This document shows positions 25,679 through 32,261 of a stretch of DNA of 47,580 nt, in pieces; the first letter of the stretch is position 1; each line of letters begins with the position of its first letter. The DNA is from Arenibacter sp. 6A1 (GTDB lineage: Bacteria; Bacteroidota; Bacteroidia; Flavobacteriales; Flavobacteriaceae). The stretch is taken from NCBI RefSeq assembly GCF_012272855.1, contig NZ_JAAXCQ010000025.1, forward strand, positions 1 to 47,580. Direction: 5' to 3'. The translations under genes and the position numbers were made by a program. The notes under the pieces were generated by a model. The model searched no databases. It saw only the letters and a list, made by a program, of their open reading frames with translations, and was not told the origin of the DNA.

Positions 25679-26233
25679 TTATTGCTTTTTGGTGCGCTGT
25701 TTCAATTGTTCAAAATCTTCAGGGGTCATATCCAATTGTAGTCTTGGTTTTCCAAAGCCACTTTTTACCAATTGTACTTTGTCGAGCAGTGCAACAAACT
25801 CCGTTTTCTGTTGGTTTAAGGCTCGCTTCAGATTGGTATGTTCTCTTTCCAGAACGATCGCTTCTTCTATCTTTTGAAAAAAGGCATCCCCTTCCGGATC
25901 GTTCTTTGGAGTATCGATTTGTAAGGGGGCCTGCCGAGATTTCTTTTGTGGCGAGTGTTCAAAAAGAAGCTCGAGCATTGCCGTTGTGGGTCGAGTCTGA
26001 CTCTTCTCAATATCACGGATAATGGAGATCAGGGCTTCCGTCCGTTTTCTGTTCTTGAAAATTTCCTTGCCCACACTTTTTTCAAATTTTTCCGACGGCA
26101 AAAAACCATGCCATTCAAAAAAATTTAAAATCATCTCCATGGAATCTGAATAGGTACTGCTAATTTTCTTTGAAAACTGTTTGAACCGCTGGGCGGTATT
26201 TCGTCTAAACCGTATCGTAAAAAAATTATCCAT
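25679..26233 (-). CDS. BfmA/BtgA-family mobilisation protein
   Basis: 184 residues. The N-terminal 50 (FFTIRFRRNTAQRFKQFSKK, then SDSMEMILNFFEWHGFLP) are the ribbon-helix-helix-like DNA-binding unit of BfmA/BtgA accessory proteins. A coiled-coil-like C-terminal half follows (EKIEEAIVLEREHTNLKRAL). It probably binds oriT beside the relaxase. The intergenic region upstream contains a hairpin typical of a transfer origin. Confidence 0.85.
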   Translation of the reverse strand: MDNFFTIRFRRNTAQRFKQFSKKISSTYSDSMEMILNFFEWHGFLPSEKFEKSVGKEIFKNRKRTEALISIIRDIEKSQTRPTTAMLELLFEHSPQKKSRQAPLQIDTPKNDPEGDAFFQKIEEAIVLEREHTNLKRALNQQKTEFVALLDKVQLVKSGFGKPRLQLDMTPEDFEQLKQRTKKQ

Positions 26234-26689
26234 GCTGAAATTTTACTATTGGGTCAAATATTATCAATGTTTTAGGGGGCTGACAAGGGATTTGACCCAT
26301 TTGACCGAATCTACCCAAACACCAAAACCTCTCCGAACCCCTATAAACAAAGGCTTTGCGCAGCAAAATAGAATCGTAACACCGCAACGCGTGTTACCCT
26401 CTTGCTATCCCTTTTTTTTCGCCCTCAGCGAAAAATTTTCATCCAATACCTGAAAATAGCCCCAACGCCCAGGGATCTATCATTGAAAGAAAAAATTAAG
26501 ATTTCCAAAGGGTCATTTTTAGTGAATTCACAACGAATTCTAAAAAGCAATGCGAATACTGAAATTTGGTTTGGGATAATTCTTAGAGCTAAAAACTATA
26601 AATTTTACTACGATCCCAGGAGAACCATCCGGGAAGATCTAAAGGTTTTTCCCGGTCAATTCTCCATCCTGGTTCGCCCTCTCTATCGC
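26234..26689. other. Non-coding region likely to contain oriT
   Basis: 456 bp between the mobilisation genes and the DUF6876 gene, with several inverted repeats in 26350-26450. No supported gene. Position directly upstream of the BfmA-like and relaxase genes is where Bacteroidota transfer origins usually sit. Confidence 0.5.
26376..26397. other. Candidate oriT hairpin GTAACAC-N8-GTGTTAC
   Basis: A perfect 7-bp stem with loop CGCAACGC, followed by CCTCTTGCTATCCC and a second small hairpin (TCGC...GCGA near 26411-26425). A stem-loop next to a conserved nick region is the usual oriT layout. The nick position itself cannot be read from sequence. Confidence 0.45.
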
Positions 26690-27070
26690 TTAATATTCCC
26701 CGGGCAACATCAAGGTATTTTCAACAAAGAACAGTCGGAGTCGGTCTAATGGAAAATCGGTTGAGTGGTAACTATGGGTTTCAAAAATAATCCCATTGCC
26801 ATCGCTGTAATCAATGGTAGCTTCGTACCCCAATGCTTCCTTCTCCTCCCCTGAATATTTTCTAAAATCGATGGTAATAAATCGGCTTCTGTTCATCAGG
26901 CTATTAGCGATTACGGAAACATCCGTCACCAGCCAATAACATTCTCCGGCCTTGGCAAGGTATTTTATGCCCTCCGTAAATTTTGTTTTTAAAAGTGGGA
27001 TTTGATACAACATTTCAGAACCCGAAAATTGTGCTAAACCCTCCTTTAATCCTTTCATATCTGTGTCCAT
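26690..27070 (-). CDS. DUF6876 family protein
   Basis: 126 residues with the family pattern LKEGLAQFSGSEMLYQIPLL, then AGECYWLVTDVSVIA and FITIDFRKY. These small proteins recur in Bacteroidota mobile elements; their role is unknown. There are no membrane or signal segments. It lies downstream of ssb on the same strand, in the presumed leading region of transfer. Confidence 0.8.
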   Translation of the reverse strand: MDTDMKGLKEGLAQFSGSEMLYQIPLLKTKFTEGIKYLAKAGECYWLVTDVSVIANSLMNRSRFITIDFRKYSGEEKEALGYEATIDYSDGNGIIFETHSYHSTDFPLDRLRLFFVENTLMLPGEY

Positions 27071-27169
27071 TTTTGATAAATTTTAAGTAGTTAATGATAA
27101 AATATAGAGGGTGCTACATTTTGGGCAACGCCCTCTTTTTCTTTTCTGGTACCATTGGTTGCTGTTCTT

Positions 27170-27508
27170 TTAGGGCTTGCTTCCAAGCAGAAGGATCTCC
27201 TCTGCAATCACTTCAGTTATATAGCGGGCATTGCCATCGGCAGCCTCATAACTACGGGTCTTTAACTTCCCTACTACTCCAACCTCCCTGCCCTTTCTAG
27301 CATAATTTTCTACGACCTCGGCGGTTTTACCCCAAGCAATAACAGTGTGCCAATCAGTGTTCTTGACCTTCTCGCCGTTCGAGTTTTTGTAATAGTCATT
27401 AGTGGCTAAATGAAAACGGGCTACTTTTTTACCGCTTTCAAGGTTCGTAATCGAGGGAACATCCCCGATGTTCCCGATCAACTGTACATGATTTCTTAAT
27501 CTGCTCAT
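27170..27508 (-). CDS. ssb: Single-stranded DNA-binding protein
   Basis: 112 residues from MSRLRNHVQLIGNIGD (ATG 27508; an in-frame start 27 bp upstream precedes the conserved N-terminus). OB-fold features: VARFHLATNDYY, TDWHTVIAWGKTAEVVENYA and GREVGVVGKLKTRSY. It ends at LLLGSKP and lacks the acidic DDLPF-type tail of chromosomal SSBs, as is common for element-encoded copies. It should coat transferred single strands in the recipient. Confidence 0.92.
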   Translation of the reverse strand: MSRLRNHVQLIGNIGDVPSITNLESGKKVARFHLATNDYYKNSNGEKVKNTDWHTVIAWGKTAEVVENYARKGREVGVVGKLKTRSYEAADGNARYITEVIAEEILLLGSKP

Positions 27509-27519
27509 AATTGAAAAAT

Positions 27520-27645
27520 TTATATCCGCATCCATGCAGACGGTTCATACTGTATTGAAAATGATTTACTTATTATATCTCGAGCGTTTTCCCTTTTTTG
27601 ATTTTTTTGTGGCGTTTTATTCTTAGGATTTGGATACGCTTTCAT
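27520..27645 (-). CDS. Possible 41-residue basic peptide upstream of ssb
   Basis: The frame starts at ATG 27645 and stops 11 bp before ssb: MKAYPNPKNKTPQKNQKREN... ending EPSAWMRI. It is strongly basic at the N-terminus. The tight spacing and same strand suggest co-translation with ssb, perhaps as a leader peptide or small DNA-binding protein. I do not recognise it. Confidence 0.35.
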   Translation of the reverse strand: MKAYPNPKNKTPQKNQKRENARDIISKSFSIQYEPSAWMRI

Positions 27646-27679
27646 GATTTCTTGTTTTTGATTTACTTCCTATAGCGCT

Positions 27680-28088
27680 TTCGCTGTTACCTTTTTTGAT
27701 GCACTAGCCTTTACAATATTCGAGCTTGGAAAGACGTATAAATAAGAGCGGGGCTTAGCCTGGTTTATGCCGTCGCTCTAGGTCGAATATTGTTATTTCG
27801 ACATCGAAAAAAGGTCATAGCGGATATCCAGCAGTAGCACTAAAACAATCTATGAAAGGATCCCAACACCGATGGAACGGCACAAAATGCACCAATGGAA
27901 ATCCTTTAAAGTTTTACTGTTGAATTTTTATTAAGATTAATTTAGGAGTACGAAAGGCAAAGCGGACTTGAGCAGTGGGTTTAAGGGCACCCGGTACGGT
28001 GCTCTTACACCCATTGTTCGTGTCCAAGACTTTGTTCCGAGGCTTATTGCCCGAAATGGAATGTAGTGGCAATATGCCGCAGGGAACA
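27680..28088 (-). ncRNA. Densely structured non-coding tract upstream of ssb (candidate RNA or single-strand DNA structure)
   Basis: Four stem-loop systems follow one another. (1) A nested arm set at 27680-27824: ACCTTTTTTGATG (27689) with CATCGAAAAAAGGT (27802), perfect ACAATATTCGA (27713) with TCGAATATTGT (27783), and inner AGAGCG/CGCTCT. (2) AAAGGAT (27855) with ATCCTTT (27901). (3) A 15-bp stem with two mismatches at 27977-27991 and 27998-28012. (4) 28033-28088: TGTTCC/GGAACA around an 11-bp stem with one mismatch (GGCTTATTGCC/GGCAATATGCC). No coding frame explains the 450-bp gap. Strand is given by analogy with neighbouring genes. Function is inferred only. Confidence 0.5.
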
Positions 28089-28102
28089 CACCTTAGGTGG
28101 TA

Positions 28103-29215
28103 TTACTCCATATCCAGTTTCGCCCAGATCAAGGGATGGGAACTGGCCGCATGCCCTCTAGTTTTCACTGTTGGATATACTTCCCATTTCATGTTACGCT
28201 CTGGCCACATCGCTTTACGGTTGAGTCCACAAGAGATGACTCTCCGGTTCATTTCATAGGAAAGCAGCATATAATCCTTCTGTTTGATATTTACCCCCAT
28301 CCGATAGCCTCCCAAACTAAAATATCCGGCTCCTCTGCCCTTGTCCTTGTCGATCTTACATTTTACATGTTTGGAGACATCTTCAAGATCGGTTTCCCGA
28401 AGTATTGGGTAAAGGCAGTTGCTATAGGATAGATCGTTTAAAGTGCCACAGATCAAGATCAATTCTTTTCCTTCGATCAACATTTTATCATAAATAGCAG
28501 CAACTTTCCTAGCCTGTAGCCTTCTCTTAGATTCGTCCTCTGGGGAAAAATGGTTGCAAAGGATATAGACCCTTTCGCCTTTTGGGGTTACAACAACATA
28601 TTCCTGACAGTCGATATCAAATAGATAATCAGGCAGGGCGGTATTGTTTATGGCATGGCTTTTTACGGTATCCAAGCGGAATCCGTTTTTCGTCATTACC
28701 CCCATACTCAGGCCACGGCCATCGTTCCCTTCCATGACCATGACCTGGTCAAAAGGAGTTATCTTAAACTCTTGAAACAATTCCCGATTAAACTCCATTA
28801 ACGAAGCCTTGTCCTCTACCTCTTGCAGAATTAATATATCCGGATCTATTTCCGAAATAAGGCGTGCTTTATTCAATGTGGATTTATGGTCTATGGCTAT
28901 AGTATGAAGGGCTATCCAGCCGTTCCAATCCGTAAGTTTAGAGGCTTTCATTTCCTGGGCAAAGCCCCGTTGTTTTAGAAACAATTCCCCTTGTCTTTTT
29001 CTAAGCACCCCGTACGGATGGATGTTGATTTTCTCAAAACCCAACAAAAAAGTAAGTTCTCGGATTCTGCTAATTTCATTTTCGCTTTTTTGCATTCTTG
29101 GCAATAGGCTGTCCAATTCCACGATCCAATCGGATACGCATTTGCTCAATGTAGCCCTAATCAGGCCCTTGTCCCTGTGATAAAGGTTTTCAATGTTCCA
29201 TGTTGCTATTTTCAT
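28103..29215 (-). CDS. Endonuclease/exonuclease/phosphatase (EEP) family protein
   Basis: 370 residues. The N-terminus MKIATWNIENL and the internal ILILQEVED are the EEP metal-binding motifs; later come YILCNHFSPEDESKR and the closing SSHPLIWAKLD with the catalytic His. The usual GDFND motif reads CGTLNDLS here, so one Asp of the fold is altered and activity may differ. It could be a nuclease or phosphatase acting during element transfer. It ends right at the structured tract. Confidence 0.8.
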   Translation of the reverse strand: MKIATWNIENLYHRDKGLIRATLSKCVSDWIVELDSLLPRMQKSENEISRIRELTFLLGFEKINIHPYGVLRKRQGELFLKQRGFAQEMKASKLTDWNGWIALHTIAIDHKSTLNKARLISEIDPDILILQEVEDKASLMEFNRELFQEFKITPFDQVMVMEGNDGRGLSMGVMTKNGFRLDTVKSHAINNTALPDYLFDIDCQEYVVVTPKGERVYILCNHFSPEDESKRRLQARKVAAIYDKMLIEGKELILICGTLNDLSYSNCLYPILRETDLEDVSKHVKCKIDKDKGRGAGYFSLGGYRMGVNIKQKDYMLLSYEMNRRVISCGLNRKAMWPERNMKWEVYPTVKTRGHAASSHPLIWAKLDME

Positions 29216-29226
29216 CTTTTTGATTT

Positions 29227-29889
29227 TTAAGTTCGTTTATCCCTGGTGCTTTTATCAAAGCCTATGAGGTTGAATATTTGACGCATCCGGCTACGGACTC
29301 TTTTTCCGTAACGTTCCTCCAATTCCTCTGCGTTCAGATTGGTAGTACCATGGGTGATTATTTTGGTTTGCTGGTACAGTTCGTGTCTAGAAATCAACAC
29401 CTCTCCCATGACATTGCAGTCCATTCCAAAGTGCCTTCCCAGGGGTTCTACCCCTAGATCATCAAAGCAATAGAAGCGTCCATTGCCGTACTCTTCGATG
29501 ATCTTGTAGCCGATATGGTTAAAGGCAAAAGTGATGTTCCGCGCCGGTATGATTTCATAGGGTCTTTGGTGTGGGACGATGTGGCGTATCAACCGCATCA
29601 GACTGGTTTTTCCGCAGCCCACAGGACCTGATAGCAATATCCCCTTATCGGGGTCGATATCGAACTTTTTGCAGTTGTCGAAATCCCGAACCATGTAATT
29701 GCACAGTTTCAGTAAAATCTCCTTGTCCTCGTCGTAGATCTGAAAGTGTCTACCAAAAAGCAACTTGCCTTTGGCTTCGAGATAGACGAGTACCTTTGAA
29801 AAATCGTAGTCGATATGCTTGCCGTCAAAATCTCCCAAGGAATATTCCGTGGCTCCTTCAATGATGATATGTGGGCGTGATTTTTCCAT
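29227..29889 (-). CDS. DnaC/IstB-like AAA+ ATP-binding protein
   Basis: 220 residues. Walker A GPVGCGKTSLMRLI near residue 88, Walker B YCFDDLG near residue 138, then a sensor-like TKIITHGTTNLNAEELEERYG, and an arginine-rich end (YGKRVRSRMRQIFN). The architecture fits a helicase loader. The gene upstream on the same strand encodes a replication-type protein, so the pair probably supports replication of the excised or transferred element. Confidence 0.85.
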   Translation of the reverse strand: MEKSRPHIIIEGATEYSLGDFDGKHIDYDFSKVLVYLEAKGKLLFGRHFQIYDEDKEILLKLCNYMVRDFDNCKKFDIDPDKGILLSGPVGCGKTSLMRLIRHIVPHQRPYEIIPARNITFAFNHIGYKIIEEYGNGRFYCFDDLGVEPLGRHFGMDCNVMGEVLISRHELYQQTKIITHGTTNLNAEELEERYGKRVRSRMRQIFNLIGFDKSTRDKRT

Positions 29890-29893
29890 TTGC

Positions 29894-30568
29894 TCAAAGG
29901 GGTTCCCCGTAGTTTTTTTTAGTGGTGGTCTGGAGGTAATCTACCTTTCCTTTTTTTCGGGGCTTTCTAGCAGGTTCTTTGTCGGCATTTAATTCATTTG
30001 CCTTGAGCATCCATTTCTTGGCAAAAGCTCTCCAGTCTTCTATGGAGCTATTACCTCCTACCTTCCATCCTATCCCTTGGTAATGATTATAAAACCTTGT
30101 TGCCTCCACTGCTTCCCAATGGTTGTTTTTAAAAAAATTTAAGACAACTTGTTCATTTTTTGGTATGCTCTCTCTAGAGAGTTTATTATTTGTTTTAATA
30201 TGTTTATTAATGTTTATATATGATACCACCGCTAGTTCATCTGTAGTATCATTCATGTCCGCTACTTGTCCAGGACTTATCTCAAAAATGGGCATCCTGA
30301 CACGGCTTCCTTTAAAACGATTTTGAGAGGGTTCATAAACGATATATTCCCATTGGTGCAGATTGGAAATACAGCGGTGATACGTTGTTCTCGATCCTAT
30401 TTTGGAGAGTAGCATGGTTGAATTCCTATCCACTAAAAAACTGTTAGGAAAACGATTTTCGTTCCACATTTGAAAGAGGGCGAAATACAGACTGATATGG
30501 GTGGGATTTAGCCTCGTATCCGACGCAAAAACTTCAAATATGGCATTGAGGTGTTTTATATAATTCAT
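29894..30568 (-). CDS. Winged-helix replication-type protein (DnaD/RepA-like)
   Basis: 224 residues. The N-terminal third resembles a winged helix (THISLYFALFQMWNENRFP, IGSRTTYHRCISNLHQWEYI). The middle is a linker (NINKHIKTNNKLSRE), and the C-terminal part has FYNHYQGIGWKVGGNSSIED and a basic tail. Similar proteins lie beside DnaC-like loaders in Bacteroidota elements. The stop is 4 bp before the ATPase gene, and the start overlaps the HTH gene end by 4 bp (ATGA), so all three are coupled. Confidence 0.65.
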   Translation of the reverse strand: MNYIKHLNAIFEVFASDTRLNPTHISLYFALFQMWNENRFPNSFLVDRNSTMLLSKIGSRTTYHRCISNLHQWEYIVYEPSQNRFKGSRVRMPIFEISPGQVADMNDTTDELAVVSYININKHIKTNNKLSRESIPKNEQVVLNFFKNNHWEAVEATRFYNHYQGIGWKVGGNSSIEDWRAFAKKWMLKANELNADKEPARKPRKKGKVDYLQTTTKKNYGEPL

Positions 30569-30855
30569 CTCCTTTTGTTTGAAGTTTTCACAGTATTCTC
30601 AATAAGGACTTTCTCTATCTCTTCGGCGTCATAAAAAATAAGTCCTCCTATTTTGACAAAGGGTATGGTTCCATTCGCCCGTAGGCTTAACAGGGTAGTC
30701 GGGCTTATCTGTAGCATCTCCAAGACATGGGTGCTTTTTAACCATTCTTTTTTAAGGCGACCTGGTCGTTTTTCCCTAATCAATTCATTAATCTCTTGGA
30801 GAAGTTCCAACTTGAATTCTCGTAGATCGTCCGTAGTAATAATTTTTGCTGGCAT
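30565..30855 (-). CDS. Excisionase-like helix-turn-helix protein
   Basis: 96 residues from ATG 30855 (MPAKIITTDDLREF; the open frame extends upstream to 30885 without support). A helical N-terminus is followed by the HTH_17 winged fold: EWLKSTHVLEMLQISPTTLL, then ANGTIPFVKIGGLIFYDAEE. It is the first gene of the HTH-replication-ATPase operon. By analogy with CTnDOT it may act in excision or replication and be controlled by the adjacent RteC. Confidence 0.8.
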   Translation of the reverse strand: MPAKIITTDDLREFKLELLQEINELIREKRPGRLKKEWLKSTHVLEMLQISPTTLLSLRANGTIPFVKIGGLIFYDAEEIEKVLIENTVKTSNKRR

Positions 30856-30938
30856 AACTTTGAATTTTATACAAGACCCATACAAATGAATAGATCTTTG
30901 GTTCTTTACAAAGTTGAAGAGGTCTTTTGGAATAAATC

Positions 30939-30960
30939 GTCAATTGACACCCTACTGACA
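30939..30960. promoter_or_regulatory. Candidate RteC operator, copy 1: GTCAATTGACA-N6-TGACA
   Basis: The element is followed at once by an overlapping inverted repeat TGACAAA-ACGA-TTTGTCA (30956-30973). It lies 84 bp before the excisionase-like start codon. The same 22-bp layout recurs at 31065. Confidence 0.55.
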
Positions 30961-31064
30961 AAACGATTTGTCAAGTGATTTCGAAAGAAAAAACTAGGAA
31001 AACAACCCCAAAAAAGGGTGTTTTAAAGAAACGTGTTCGCGATTTTTTCGGGATGACCAAAACA

Positions 31065-31086
31065 GTCAATTGACAGTGACCTGACA
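31065..31086. promoter_or_regulatory. Candidate RteC operator, copy 2: GTCAATTGACA-N6-TGACA
   Basis: The fixed bases are identical to copy 1 and the six-base spacer differs. The starts of the two copies are 126 bp apart, close to twelve helical turns. It is adjacent to the rteC stop codon. Confidence 0.55.
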
Positions 31087-31090
31087 TTTT

Positions 31091-31915
31091 TCATTCATCC
31101 AGTTCAATCGTCCAGTTCTGTAAAGTTCTTCTAAGTTTATCCATGAATTTAGTGGGATTGGAGCGGTTTCTTATTCGGATAGAAGTATGGTGGTAATCCC
31201 CAAGATCCATACCGGTTACCCGCTCCAAAAACTCCATAACAGATTTTAAACTCGTGTTCCCATGATCAATGGCCCCACTATAAAAAAGGGCGAACCCTAA
31301 TTCGGTAAGTGCGATTTTGGCCTCGGTCCACTTAATTTTAGCTATCGGTGTTTTTAATTCTGATACTAAAGTATTAGGTGTTCGGAGTTTATTGTGAAGA
31401 AATTCCAAGTAGCCTTTTAAGCCTTTTATATGGGCCAGTAGACCATCATGGGCAGTACTGAATTCAGGGTCAAAACTTACTCCAATGGAACTGGGGCTAG
31501 CATATAACTGCCTATTTTTACGCAAAAAATACTGTGCATCCAATCTTTGGTTCTCCAATTCAAGATATAATATAATGTCCTTATGATTGGATAGAAAAGT
31601 GTTTACTTCCAACATTTTTCCTTTGATAATATCATTTTGCAAATCACCCGGAATATTGGCAAATTCAAGCTCAAAAGATAGCTGGTGTCTACATCGTAAA
31701 AGGTGGCCTAATAGAAAAGGTTTGTGATTCTTAAAAAACTGAATTTCCGACGCTTCATCCGGGAAACCCCGAGAGATTACCGCGACACGGTATTCCTCTA
31801 AAATAGTTTGGCAATAATTGATGGATTTGTCATACGACACTAGGGTATTACTATGCGATTGCGTGATAAGCTGCAATTCAGCTTCAATTTCTTTTTGAGA
31901 GCGTATCCATTCCAT
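31091..31915 (-). CDS. rteC: RteC-domain regulatory protein
   Basis: 274 residues, mostly helical. It begins MEWIRSQKEIEAELQLI and ends in the RteC-like segment IAKIKWTEAKIALTELGFAL, GAIDHGNTSLKSVMEFLERV and YHHTSIRIRNRSNPTKF. In CTnDOT, RteC activates the excision genes by binding inverted repeats upstream of xis2c. Here rteC lies immediately upstream of an excisionase-like operon on the same strand, with two candidate sites between them. Confidence 0.85.
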   Translation of the reverse strand: MEWIRSQKEIEAELQLITQSHSNTLVSYDKSINYCQTILEEYRVAVISRGFPDEASEIQFFKNHKPFLLGHLLRCRHQLSFELEFANIPGDLQNDIIKGKMLEVNTFLSNHKDIILYLELENQRLDAQYFLRKNRQLYASPSSIGVSFDPEFSTAHDGLLAHIKGLKGYLEFLHNKLRTPNTLVSELKTPIAKIKWTEAKIALTELGFALFYSGAIDHGNTSLKSVMEFLERVTGMDLGDYHHTSIRIRNRSNPTKFMDKLRRTLQNWTIELDE

Positions 31916-32261
31916 ATTCCTTTCCTTTTGTAGTCCTTAAATCTTTAATCTACTAGTGGTCCTTGAAGTGTTTTCCAACAAGGTCTAATATTATTGAACA
32001 CTTAAATTTCATTATAAAACGCAGAAATAAAAAGTCGGATTAAAGGCGATTTATAAAGGAAATGGAGGCATTTATAAATCAAGGGGAATTTTGGTGGAAA
32101 AATATAATTCTAGGTTAGATGAGATACCCGAATGTTAAAGCAATCATCCTTATTTGAAAATCAAGGAAGGTATGTTGAGAACAGCTTAGATTATCCATAC
32201 CTCAACCTAGGGAAAAGATAGTATTAAAACGAAAAAAAGGTAGATATTTAAGAGGACAACA
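31916..32261. other. Non-coding gap between the conjugative element and the peptide-export cassette
   Basis: AT-rich, no supported gene. It holds the rteC promoter region. The physical border of the conjugative element may lie here, but I see no att-like repeat. Confidence 0.4.

Noticed and set aside
26181..26453. Plus-strand frame across the oriT candidate region
   Set aside because: It is antisense to the BfmA-like gene at its start and follows the palindromic DNA; composition is not protein-like.
27975..28432. Plus-strand frames over the structured tract and EEP gene 3' end
   Set aside because: They are shadows of the EEP gene and of the stem-loops; no domain or start context.
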